NCBI GenBank assembly: GCA_021793195.1
Contig: JAJYTG010000001.1
Span: forward strand, 1-64,000
From: Pseudomonadota bacterium
GTDB lineage: Bacteria > Pseudomonadota > Gammaproteobacteria > Xanthomonadales > Rhodanobacteraceae
DNA length: 64,000 bases
Direction: 5' to 3'
The notes beneath the pieces are model-generated. The model was not told where the DNA came from, did not search any database, and saw only the letters and a program-made list of their open reading frames with translations. Positions 40,111 through 48,017 of this stretch are shown piece by piece (the stretch's first letter is position 1; each line of letters starts with the position of its first letter). Both the position numbers and the translations under genes were made by a program.

Positions 40111-41259
40111 TCAGCGCCGGTAGTCGCTGGGCGTGGCCTCCAGCACCTCGACATCGCCCAGGCCCTGCGCCAGCGTGTTGGCGTCGCCTCCCTGCGCCAG
40201 CTTGATCGCCAGGCGCACTTCGTTGGCGCTGTCGGCGTGGCGTAGCGCGTCGTCGTAGGTGATCTCGCCGGCGTGGTACAGCTCGACCAGGCTCTGGTCG
40301 AAGGTCCGCATGCCGAGCTGCGTGGAGTCCTTGATCACTTCCTTGAGCTTGTGGACCTCGCCCTTGCGGATGTAATCCGACACCAGCGGCGTGCCCAGCA
40401 TCACCTCGACCGCCACGCGCCTGGCCTTGCCGTCCGGGGTGGGGATCAGCTGCTGCGCGATCACGCCCTTCAGGTTGAGCGAAAGGTCCATGAACAGCTG
40501 TTCGCGCACGTCCACCGGAAAGAAATGGATGATGCGCTCCATCGCCTGGTTGGCGTTGTTGGCGTGCAGCGTGCACAGCACCAGGTGGCCGGTCTCGGCG
40601 AAGTTGATGGCATGCGACATGGTCTCGCGCGTGCGCACCTCGCCGATCATGATCACGTCCGGTGCCTGGCGCAGGGTGTTCTTCAGCGCGTTCTCCCAGC
40701 TGTCGGTATCGATGCCCAGCTCGCGCTGGGTCACGATGCAGCCTTCGTGGCGGTGCACGTACTCGATGGGATCCTCGATGCTGATGATGTGGCCCGTGGA
40801 GTTCTGGTTGCGGTAGCCGATCATGGCCGCCAGCGTGGTGGACTTGCCGGCGCCGGTGGCGCCCACCACGATGATGATGCCGCGCTTGGTCATCGCCAGC
40901 TGCTTGAGGATGGGCGGCAGGTTCAGCTCCTCCACCGTGGGAATGCGCGTCTCCAGGCGGCGCAGCACCATGCCCACGCAGTTGCGCTGGTAGAACGCGC
41001 TGACGCGGAAGCGTCCCACCCCCGAGAGGCTGATGGCGAACTGGCACTCGTGGGTCTTCTCGAACTCCTCGCGCTGCGCCGGCGTCATCACGTTGAGCAC
41101 CATGTCGCGCGACTGGCTGGCGGTCAGCGGCGTCTGCGTGATCGGCGTGATGCGGCCGTTGATCTTGATCGAAGGCGCCACGCCCGCGGTGACGAACAGG
41201 TCCGAGGCCTTCTTGTGCGCCATCAACTTGAGGAAACTGGTGAAATCCGGCGTGCTCAT
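40111..41259 (-). CDS. pilU: PilU, type IV pilus retraction ATPase paralogue
   Basis: This is a 382-residue secretion-superfamily ATPase. Walker A VVGATGAGKST (131-141), the Asp boxes (SIEDPIEYVHRHEG; DVIMIGEVRTRETM) and the His box (TLHANNANQAMERII) are intact. The longer C-terminus and lack of the PilT AIRNLIRE motif mark it as PilU, which assists PilT in retraction. It lies 102 bases downstream of pilT on the same strand. Confidence 0.95.
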   Translation of the reverse strand: MSTPDFTSFLKLMAHKKASDLFVTAGVAPSIKINGRITPITQTPLTASQSRDMVLNVMTPAQREEFEKTHECQFAISLSGVGRFRVSAFYQRNCVGMVLRRLETRIPTVEELNLPPILKQLAMTKRGIIIVVGATGAGKSTTLAAMIGYRNQNSTGHIISIEDPIEYVHRHEGCIVTQRELGIDTDSWENALKNTLRQAPDVIMIGEVRTRETMSHAINFAETGHLVLCTLHANNANQAMERIIHFFPVDVREQLFMDLSLNLKGVIAQQLIPTPDGKARRVAVEVMLGTPLVSDYIRKGEVHKLKEVIKDSTQLGMRTFDQSLVELYHAGEITYDDALRHADSANEVRLAIKLAQGGDANTLAQGLGDVEVLEATPSDYRR

Positions 41260-41361
41260 AACGCCCTCCCGCGATGCGCCGCGCCCGCGCGCGGCGGAAC
41301 CTGCTGATTGCGCGCGGCGTACGCCGCGCCCCGCAACCCTACACCCGCGCGCGCCGCGCGG

Positions 41362-42402
41362 TCAGGCCTTGAAGATCTCCTTGTTCTTGGCGTATTCCAG
41401 CGCCTGCTGACGCGTGACCGCACCACGCTTGACCATGTCCTGCAGGCACTGGTCCATGGTCTGCATGCCGTACTGCTGGCCGGTCTGGATCGAGGAGTAC
41501 ATCTGCGCCACCTTGTCCTCGCGGATCAGGTTGCGGATGGCCGGAATGCCGACCATGATCTCGTGCGCGGCGATGCGCCCGCCGCCGATCTTCTTCAGCA
41601 GCGACTGCGCGATCACCGCGCGCAGGCTCTCCGAAAGCATCGAGCGCACCATGGGTTTCTCGCCGGCCGGGAACACGTCGATGATACGGTCGATGGTCTT
41701 GGCCGCCGAGGAAGTGTGCAGCGTGGCGAACACCAGGTGGCCGGTTTCCGCCGCAGTCAGCGCCAGGCGGATGGTTTCGATGTCGCGCATCTCGCCGACC
41801 AGGATGTAGTCCGGGTCCTCGCGCAGCGCCGAGCGCAGCGCTTCGTTGAAGCCGTGGGTGTCGCGGTGCACCTCGCGCTGATTGACCAGGCACTTCTGCG
41901 AGGTGTGCACGAACTCGATCGGGTCCTCGATGGTGAGGATGTGGCCGTAGTGGTTCTTGTTGATGTGGTCGACCATCGCCGCCAGCGTGGTGGACTTGCC
42001 CGAGCCGGTCGGCCCGGTGCATAGGATCAGGCCCTGCGGCTGGTCGATCAGTTCCTTGAAGATCTTGGGCGCGCCGAGATCCTCCAGCGTCCACACCTCG
42101 GAGGGAATGGTGCGGAACACCGCCGCCGCGCCGCGGTTCTGGTTGAAGGCGTTGACGCGGAAGCGCGCCAGTCCGGCGATCTCGAACGAGAAGTCGACTT
42201 CGAGGAACTCCTCGTAGTCGCGCCGCTGCTTGTCCGACATGATGTCGTAAATCAGCGTATGCACCTGCTTGTGTTCCAGCGCCGGCACGTTGATGCGGCG
42301 CACGTCGCCGTCGACGCGGATCATCGGCGGCAGGCCCGCCGACAGGTGCAGGTCCGAAGCCTTATTCTTCACCGAGAAGGCCAGCAGTTCGGCGATATCC
42401 AT
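41362..42402 (-). CDS. pilT: PilT, type IV pilus retraction ATPase
   Basis: This is a 346-residue hexameric retraction motor. It has Walker A CTGPTGSGKST (128-138), TIEDPIEFVHTS, ILVGEMRDIETIRLAL, TLHTSSAAKTIDRII and the PilT-specific GIPAIRNLIRED helix. It depolymerises the pilus for twitching and acts on the output of the Pil-Chp system. A TATACT -10 sits about 50 bases upstream of the start. It is divergent from yggS. Confidence 0.97.
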   Translation of the reverse strand: MDIAELLAFSVKNKASDLHLSAGLPPMIRVDGDVRRINVPALEHKQVHTLIYDIMSDKQRRDYEEFLEVDFSFEIAGLARFRVNAFNQNRGAAAVFRTIPSEVWTLEDLGAPKIFKELIDQPQGLILCTGPTGSGKSTTLAAMVDHINKNHYGHILTIEDPIEFVHTSQKCLVNQREVHRDTHGFNEALRSALREDPDYILVGEMRDIETIRLALTAAETGHLVFATLHTSSAAKTIDRIIDVFPAGEKPMVRSMLSESLRAVIAQSLLKKIGGGRIAAHEIMVGIPAIRNLIREDKVAQMYSSIQTGQQYGMQTMDQCLQDMVKRGAVTRQQALEYAKNKEIFKA

Positions 42403-42449
42403 GCGCGTATCCCCCACAGCCGCCCCGGGCGGCGACGACACCCGTTTCG

Positions 42450-42455
42450 AGTATA
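42450..42455 (-). promoter_or_regulatory. -10 box of the pilT promoter
   Basis: TATACT on the minus strand is the best -10 match in the 87-base pilT/yggS gap and leaves a leader of about 40 bases. No convincing -35 is seen at 17 bases, so an activator or a weak -35 is likely. Confidence 0.45.
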
Positions 42456-42489
42456 GCCGGCGGCCATCGGCGCGCAGCAGGCGCGGGCC

Positions 42490-43161
42490 GTGAGCGCGCG
42501 CTGCGTCACGCTCGAGGCGGTGTGCCGGCGCATCGCGGCGGCGCAGGGCGATGGTCCCGGCGTGCGCCTGCTGGCGGTCTCCAAGAGGCAGCCGGCCGCC
42601 GCGCTGCGCGAACTGGCCGGCTGCGGGCAGCGCGCCTTCGGCGAAAACTATGTGCAAGAGGCGCTGGCCAAGCAGCGCGAACTGGCCGGACTCGGCATCG
42701 AGTGGCACCTGATCGGCCCGCTGCAGTCCAACAAGTGCCGCGAGGCGGCGCGGCACTTCGACTGGCTGGAAAGCCTGGACCGCGCCAAGCTGGTCCCCCT
42801 GCTGGCGGCCGCGCGCCCGCCGCAGCGGCCGCCGCTGAACGTGCTGATCCAGGTCAACATCGAGGGCGAGGCCGGCAAGTCGGGCTGCGCGCCGCAGGAC
42901 GTCGAAACGCTGGCACGGCAGGTGGCGCAAGCGCCGGCGCTGGCCCTGCGCGGGCTGATGGCCATCCCGGCACCGCACCCGGACAGCGCGCGGCGCGTGG
43001 ACGCCTTCCGCCGCATGCGCGCGCGATTCGAAACGCTGCGCGCGGAGTTCCCCGGCATCGACACGCTGTCGATGGGCATGTCCGAGGACTTCGAACTGGC
43101 CATCGCCGCGGGCGCGACCGAGGTGCGCATCGGCAGCGCGCTGTTCGGACCGCGCGGGTGA
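42490..43161 (+). CDS. YggS/PLPBP pyridoxal-phosphate homeostasis protein
   Basis: This is a 223-residue single-domain PLP-binding TIM barrel. PLP lysine is Lys32 in LLAVSKRQP. FGENYVQEALAKQ, WHLIGPLQSNKCR and MSMGMSEDFELAIAAGATEVRIGSALFG complete the family pattern. It buffers free PLP and is not a known enzyme. The frame starts with GTG at 42490. It is placed upstream of proC as in many proteobacteria. Confidence 0.93.
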   Translation: MSARCVTLEAVCRRIAAAQGDGPGVRLLAVSKRQPAAALRELAGCGQRAFGENYVQEALAKQRELAGLGIEWHLIGPLQSNKCREAARHFDWLESLDRAKLVPLLAAARPPQRPPLNVLIQVNIEGEAGKSGCAPQDVETLARQVAQAPALALRGLMAIPAPHPDSARRVDAFRRMRARFETLRAEFPGIDTLSMGMSEDFELAIAAGATEVRIGSALFGPRG

Positions 43162-43165
43162 AATG

Positions 43166-43383
43166 CCGGGACTCGGGACTCGGGAAAAGTCCGAAAATCA
43201 AATAACCAAGCACAAGCTCCTTGCTCCCGGCTCCCGCCCCCTCTGCCGATCCTGATTAACCCCTAGAATTCAGGGAACCCGGATGTCTCCGGATCGTCGG
43301 CTCCCAGCATGAATTCGCTTCCACCCGAGTCCCGAGTCCCGAATCCCGAGTCCCGGGCATCTGTTTCGAGTCCCGAGTCCCGC
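43166..43383. repeat. GAGTCCCG-type short repeats flanking and entering proC
   Basis: Directly after yggS the plus strand reads CGGGACTCGGGACTCGGGA (43167-43185). About 140 bases later come many opposite-orientation copies of CCGAGTCC (43324-43357, 43367-43383). The two groups are inverted repeats of each other. Similar tandem GGGACTCGGGA or GGGATTCGGGA units are familiar between genes in xanthomonads. The right-hand group lies inside the open reading frame of proC. Confidence 0.8.
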
Positions 43384-44211
43384 ACACCCGGCGCCATCGT
43401 CTTCCTCGGCGGCGGCAATATGGCACGCGCGCTGATCGGCGGGCTGCTGCGCGGCGACGGCGACGCCGCGCGCATCCGCGTCGCCGAGCCGCGCCCCGAG
43501 GCGCGCGACGAACTGGCACGGACGTTCGGCGTCGGCGTCCACGCGGACAACGCCGAAGCGGTACGCGGCGCCGCCCTGTGGGTGCTGGCGGTCAAACCGC
43601 AGGTGCTGCGTGAGGTCTGCCGCGGCCTGGCGACGCCGGCCCAGCGCGAGCGGCCTACGGTGCTCTCGATCGCCGCCGGCATCCGTTGCGATGCGATCGC
43701 AGGCTGGCTGGGCGGCGGCCTCGCGGTGGTGCGCGCCATGCCCAACACGCCGGCGCTGCTGGGTGCCGGCGCCACCGGCCTCTATGCCAATGCTCGCGTG
43801 GATGCCGCTGGGCGCGCGCACGCGGAACGCATCATGGCCGCGGTGGGCGCGGTCTGCTGGATCGCCGAAGAGGGCTGGATGGACATCGTCACCGCACTGT
43901 CGGGCTCGGGGCCGGCCTATTTCTTCCTGCTGGCCGAGGCCATGGAAGCTGCCGCGGTGGCGCAGGGTCTGCCGGCGGAAACGGCGCGCCTGCTGGCGGC
44001 ACAGACCTGCCTGGGCGCCGGTCGCATGCTGCGCGAGGACGGCGCCGACGCGTCCATCCTGCGCCAGCGGGTGACCTCGCCGGGCGGCACCACCCAGGCC
44101 GCGCTGCAGGTGCTGCAGCGCGGCGGATTCGCCGAACTGGCGGTACAGGCCGTCGCCGCGGCCGCGCGGCGCGCAGCCGAGCTGGCAGCCACGGCCGGGG
44201 CCGCGCCGTGA
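43309..44211 (+). CDS. proC: Pyrroline-5-carboxylate reductase
   Basis: ProC makes proline from pyrroline-5-carboxylate with NAD(P)H. The 300-residue product has the Rossmann start IVFLGGGNMARALIGGLL, AVKPQVLREV, VRAMPNTPALLGAGATGLY and the C-terminal SGSGPAYFFLLAEAMEAAA with VTSPGGTTQAAL. ATG 43309 is the only ATG before the Rossmann strand. It gives an odd 28-residue leader, PESR/NPESR/SPESR, encoded by the GAGTCCCG repeats, so the true start could lie later at a non-ATG codon. The stop overlaps the next gene (GTGA). Confidence 0.93.
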   Translation: MNSLPPESRVPNPESRASVSSPESRTPGAIVFLGGGNMARALIGGLLRGDGDAARIRVAEPRPEARDELARTFGVGVHADNAEAVRGAALWVLAVKPQVLREVCRGLATPAQRERPTVLSIAAGIRCDAIAGWLGGGLAVVRAMPNTPALLGAGATGLYANARVDAAGRAHAERIMAAVGAVCWIAEEGWMDIVTALSGSGPAYFFLLAEAMEAAAVAQGLPAETARLLAAQTCLGAGRMLREDGADASILRQRVTSPGGTTQAALQVLQRGGFAELAVQAVAAAARRAAELAATAGAAP

Positions 44212-44798
44212 ACGGCTATTTCGCCAGTGCGGCGCAACTGCTGATCACCTTCGTCTTCGGCGCGGCGATGGCGATGTTCGTGCTGCGCCTGCTGGCCGAA
44301 CTGGCGCGCGTGAATTTCTACAACCCGGTCTGCCAGTTCCTGTTCCGCGGCACCCACCGGCTGGTGGCGCCTCTGCGGCGCTTCGTGCCCAGCCTGCATC
44401 GCGTGAGCCTGGCGCCGCTGCTGCTGGCCTACCTGCTGGCGGCATTCAAGGTTGCGCTGCTGGTGCTGCTGCAGGGAGCGCTGCCGCAGCCCGCCGGCCT
44501 GCTGCTGATGGCGCTGGCCGACCTGCTGGACTTCGTGCTGGTGCTCTACCTCGCGATCATCTTCGCGGCCGCGCTGATGAGCCTGTTCGCGGTGGACCCG
44601 CAGCATCCGCTGGTGCCTTTCATCAGCCAGATCGCCGAGCCGGTGCTGCGCCCGCTGCGTCGCGTGGTGCCGGCCCTGGCCGGGCTGGACTTCTCGCCGG
44701 CCATCGCCATTCTGCTGATCATGCTGGCGCGGCTGCTGCTGGTGCAGCCGCTGTTCGATTTCGCGACGCGCCTGGCGCTGGGCGGTGCGGGATCGTGA
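44208..44798 (+). CDS. YggT-family membrane protein
   Basis: This is a 196-residue protein with two YggT repeats, each a pair of hydrophobic helices joined by a conserved FYNPVCQFLFRGTHRLVAPLRR-type segment and HPLVPFISQIAEPVLRPLRR. YggT proteins are linked to osmotic and potassium homeostasis; the mechanism is unknown. It starts with GTG overlapping the proC stop. Confidence 0.9.
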   Translation: MNGYFASAAQLLITFVFGAAMAMFVLRLLAELARVNFYNPVCQFLFRGTHRLVAPLRRFVPSLHRVSLAPLLLAYLLAAFKVALLVLLQGALPQPAGLLLMALADLLDFVLVLYLAIIFAAALMSLFAVDPQHPLVPFISQIAEPVLRPLRRVVPALAGLDFSPAIAILLIMLARLLLVQPLFDFATRLALGGAGS

Positions 44799-44823
44799 GC
44801 CGGACCCGGTCCCATCGGCAGAC

Positions 44824-45519
44824 ATGCAGGCGCTGCTGATCCGGCACGCCCAGGCCGACTGGGGCGGTTCCCGCTACGACCGGCTCAGCGATCGCGGCCG
44901 ACGGCAGGCCGCGCAGCTGGGCCGCTGGCTGGCCGGCAGCCCGGACTGGCGCCCGCAGCGTCTGCTCTGTGGACCGCGCCGGCGCCACCGCGACACCGTG
45001 CAGGCGATCCGCGCCGCGTATCGCGCCGCCGGCATCGCCACGCCGGCCGTCGAGGTCGAACCGGACTGGGACGACGGCGATGCCGAGGCATTGCTGCGGG
45101 CATTCCGCAGCACCTATCCGGATGCGCCGGAGCTGGCCTACGTCGCCGCCGGTGCCACCGCGGCCCAGGGACGTGCGTTGCTGCGTGTGGTGTTCGCCGC
45201 CTGGCGCAGCGGCAGGCTGGATGCAGACATGCCCGAGCGCTGGGATGCCTTCGCCGCGCGCGTGGCGCGCGCCCGCGCGGCGCTGGCGGCGCAACCCTGC
45301 GCGCAGGTACTCGTCGTCAGTTCGGCCGGCGCCATCGCGCGCTGCGCACAGGCTGCGCTGCGCCTGGATGATGCCGCGCTGGTGGAACTGAACGTGCGCC
45401 TGGCCAATGCGGCGCTGGCCCTGTTCAGCATCGAGGAAAACCAGTGGTACCTCGAGGCCTGGAACCTGCAGCCGCTGGTCTGCGCCGGCGCGGACGCGGA
45501 GCTGGCCAGCAGCCACTGA
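44824..45519 (+). CDS. Histidine phosphatase superfamily protein
   Basis: This is a 231-residue phosphoglycerate-mutase-like protein. The catalytic LIRHAQADW (Arg7, His8) opens the protein. A CGPRRRHRDTVQAI segment (Arg) and VLVVSSAGAIARCAQAAL, where the usual second catalytic His (SHG) is replaced by Ser-Ser-Ala, raise doubt about full activity. Start ATG 44824 gives the family N-terminus. The substrate is unknown. It is the last gene of the yggS-proC-yggT run and is convergent with the BtuF-like gene. Confidence 0.82.
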   Translation: MQALLIRHAQADWGGSRYDRLSDRGRRQAAQLGRWLAGSPDWRPQRLLCGPRRRHRDTVQAIRAAYRAAGIATPAVEVEPDWDDGDAEALLRAFRSTYPDAPELAYVAAGATAAQGRALLRVVFAAWRSGRLDADMPERWDAFAARVARARAALAAQPCAQVLVVSSAGAIARCAQAALRLDDAALVELNVRLANAALALFSIEENQWYLEAWNLQPLVCAGADAELASSH

Positions 45520-45525
45520 GCTCAC

Positions 45526-46317
45526 TCAGCGCCGGGCCCAGGCGCGGATGCGCGCATGCAGCGCGTCCAGCCCGTCGGTGAGCGCCGCCGGTCCCGGCTG
45601 CAGGATCAGCGGCGAGCGGATTTCGAACACCTGCCCGGTGCGCACGGCGGTGATCGCCGCCCAGCCCGGCCGCGCGGCCAGCCGTTCGGGACGGAAGCGC
45701 TTGCCGCACCAGGAGGCGAGGATGATCTCGGGATCGCGCCGCACCACCTCCAGCGGATCGGCCAGGATGCGGTCGCGCGCCAGGGGTTTTTCCGCCCGCT
45801 CCGGAAACACGTCCTCGCCGCCGGCGATGCGCACCAGTTCCGTCACCCAGCGGATTCCGGTGATGGGCGGCTCGTCCCATTCCTCGAAATACACGCGCGG
45901 ATGCCGCAGCAGCGCCGCCCCCGCCGTACGCACCGCTTCCAGGTGCCCCGCGAGCCGCGTGGCATAGGCGGCGGCCGCGGCCGCTTCGCCCACCAGCGCG
46001 CCCAGCCGGCGCACATAGTCGAGGATGCCGTCCACCGAGCGGTGGTTGCTGATCCATACCTCGATGCCGGCCTTGACCAGATCGTGCGCGATGCCGGCCT
46101 GGATGTCGGAAAAACCGATGGCGAGGTCCGGTTCCAGCGCCAGGATCGCGTCCAGCCTGGCGCGGGTGAATGCCGAGACCCTGGGTTTCTCCCTGCGCGC
46201 CCGCGGCGGGCGCACGGTGAAGCCGCTGATGCCCACGATGCGGTCCTGCGCACCCAGGGCGTACAGCACCTCGGTGGGCTCTTCGGTCAGACAGACGATG
46301 CGCCGCGGACCGTGCAT
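45526..46317 (-). CDS. BtuF/FepB-like periplasmic-binding-fold protein, no signal peptide
   Basis: This is a 263-residue class III binding-protein fold: IVCLTEEPTEVLYALGAQDRIVGIS, LDAILALEPDLAIGF, then VWISNHRSVDGILDYVRRLG. In transporters it binds cobalamin or iron chelates. There is no signal peptide (MHGPRRIVCL) and no permease or ATPase nearby, so it may be cytosolic or act with a distant transporter. The B12-dependent reductase 1.7 kb away makes a cobalamin link attractive, but that is inference. It starts 19 bases downstream of the protease gene. Confidence 0.8.
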   Translation of the reverse strand: MHGPRRIVCLTEEPTEVLYALGAQDRIVGISGFTVRPPRARREKPRVSAFTRARLDAILALEPDLAIGFSDIQAGIAHDLVKAGIEVWISNHRSVDGILDYVRRLGALVGEAAAAAAYATRLAGHLEAVRTAGAALLRHPRVYFEEWDEPPITGIRWVTELVRIAGGEDVFPERAEKPLARDRILADPLEVVRRDPEIILASWCGKRFRPERLAARPGWAAITAVRTGQVFEIRSPLILQPGPAALTDGLDALHARIRAWARR

Positions 46318-46336
46318 GCTCGCCGCCCGGGCCCGC

Positions 46337-47710
46337 TCAGCGCACTTCCAGGTAGTAGCCGCGGTTGCCGCGCAGAATGGTGAGCACCAGCGGGTGCAGG
46401 TGCCGGCGCAGCAGCGCGTCGAGGCCGTGCAGCCCGATCACGCCGGCGCGGTTGACGGCGATCACCACATCGCCCACGCGCAGCCCGGCGCGTGCCGCGG
46501 CGCTGCCCGGCAGCACGCGCGTCACCGCCACGCCGTAACGGCCCTGTTCACGCTGGCCGGGCGGAATGTCGCTGAAGCTGGCACCGGCCAGGCGCGGATC
46601 CAGCGCCCCGCCTTCGCTGTCGGCGATGCCGGGCCCCTGCAGCACCGCGGCGAGGCCCAGCGTGCGGCCCGCGCGCAGCACCTGCATGCGCACCCTGCGG
46701 CCCACCGGCAGCAGGCCTTCCAGGGTGCCCAGCGCCAGATCCGAATCGACCGCCTGTCCGTTGACCGCCTGCAGCACATCGCCCACGCGTACGCCGGCGC
46801 GTGCCGCGGTGGAACCGGCCGCCACCCGCGTCACCACCACGCCGGCCGTTCCCGCCGGCAGTTTCAGCGCGCGCCGCAGCGGCGGGTCCAGGCGCTGTAC
46901 CTGCACGCCCAGCGTGCCGCGCCGCACGCTGCCGTAGTCGATCAGCTGGCGCATCACGTCCAATGCCAGATCGGAGGGGATGGCGAAACCGATGCCGACA
47001 TTGCCGCCGCTGGGGCTGATGATCATGGTGTTGATGCCCACCAGCTGCCCGGCCAGATTCACCAGTGCGCCGCCGGAATTGCCCGGGTTGATCGAGGCAT
47101 CGGTCTGGATGAACTCCTGGTAGCCGTCACCCACGCCGCTGCGCCCGAGCGCCGAAACGATCCCCGAGGTCACGGTCTGCCCCAGGCCGAACGGATCGCC
47201 CACCGCCACCACGAAGTCGCCCACCTGCAGCTTCGAGGAATCGGCCACCGGCAGCGCGTGCAGCGACTGCGCGGGAATCTGCAGCACGGCCAGGTCGCTG
47301 CCCGGATCGGCACCCAGCACGCGCGCGTCGAAGCTGCGCCCGTCCTGCAGGGTGACGCGGATGCGGTCGGCGCCGGCGATGACGTGGTTGTTGGTCAGCA
47401 CGTAGCCTTTGCGCGCGTCGATGATCACGCCCGAGCCCAGCGACTGCTCGGTGCGCTCCTGCTCGGGCGGCAGGCCGAAGAACTGCCGGAACACCGGGTC
47501 GTCGAAGAACGGGTTGCGCTCGCGTACGCGCGTCTTCGAGGCGATGTTGACCACCGCCGGAGTGACGTTTTTCAGCATCGGCGCCAGCGAGGGCAGCGCC
47601 TGCCCGCCCACCGTGACCGGCAGCGTGCCGGCGGCGGCGGGTAGCGCGGGCAGCGCCGCGCAAGCGCCCAGAACCAGCCGCAACAGCACCGCGCCGGATG
47701 TCTTTCGCAT
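46337..47710 (-). CDS. DegP/DegQ-type periplasmic serine protease
   Basis: This is a 457-residue HtrA protease. The signal peptide is about 1-27 (ALPAAAG). The catalytic triad is His109 (TNNHVIAGAD), Asp139 (GSDLAVLQ) and Ser212 (NPGNSGGALVN). Two PDZ domains lie at about 265-350 (GVQVQRLDPPLR, GSTAARAGVRVGDVL) and 375-455. The short LA loop favours DegQ over DegP. It degrades or refolds misfolded periplasmic proteins. Confidence 0.94.
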   Translation of the reverse strand: MRKTSGAVLLRLVLGACAALPALPAAAGTLPVTVGGQALPSLAPMLKNVTPAVVNIASKTRVRERNPFFDDPVFRQFFGLPPEQERTEQSLGSGVIIDARKGYVLTNNHVIAGADRIRVTLQDGRSFDARVLGADPGSDLAVLQIPAQSLHALPVADSSKLQVGDFVVAVGDPFGLGQTVTSGIVSALGRSGVGDGYQEFIQTDASINPGNSGGALVNLAGQLVGINTMIISPSGGNVGIGFAIPSDLALDVMRQLIDYGSVRRGTLGVQVQRLDPPLRRALKLPAGTAGVVVTRVAAGSTAARAGVRVGDVLQAVNGQAVDSDLALGTLEGLLPVGRRVRMQVLRAGRTLGLAAVLQGPGIADSEGGALDPRLAGASFSDIPPGQREQGRYGVAVTRVLPGSAAARAGLRVGDVVIAVNRAGVIGLHGLDALLRRHLHPLVLTILRGNRGYYLEVR

Positions 47711-48017
47711 GGCCGTGGATCCATCGGGAAAGCGTCCCAAGGTGCACCGGCGCGGCGATGCGCGCAAGCGCTGCCGGACGCATTGACACCCTGCCATGCC
47801 GGCGCTAGCGTTGCAGATGCCCCATCACAAGATGTTGTGGCCAGATCGCCCGCACCGACACAACCGGTGGGGCCGCTGTCCATCCGGGAGGGAACGTCCG
47901 ATGCTGTCACCGCCGCCGTGCCGCGTGCGCTCCGCCCGTGGTCGAGGGCGCGACGTCGCGTACCGCTGAGCACCCGATCCCCGGCTTATCATCACCTATC
48001 CAGGAGTTCCAACACCG
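47711..48017 (+). promoter_or_regulatory. nrdJ upstream region: promoter and NrdR-like boxes
   Basis: No gene is present. A consensus -35 TTGACA (47783-47788) is followed after 17 bases by TAGCGT. CACAAGATGTTGTG (47826-47839) is a palindrome matching most positions of the NrdR box core CWATATATWG. A weaker CACAACCGGTGGGG lies 33 bases further (47859-47872), close to the three-turn spacing of paired NrdR boxes. I looked for a cobalamin riboswitch (B12 box) and saw none. AGGAG lies 11 bases before the ATG. Confidence 0.5.

Noticed and set aside
47711-48017. Cobalamin riboswitch before the B12-dependent reductase
   Set aside because: Searched by eye for the B12 box and its paired helices; none seen.
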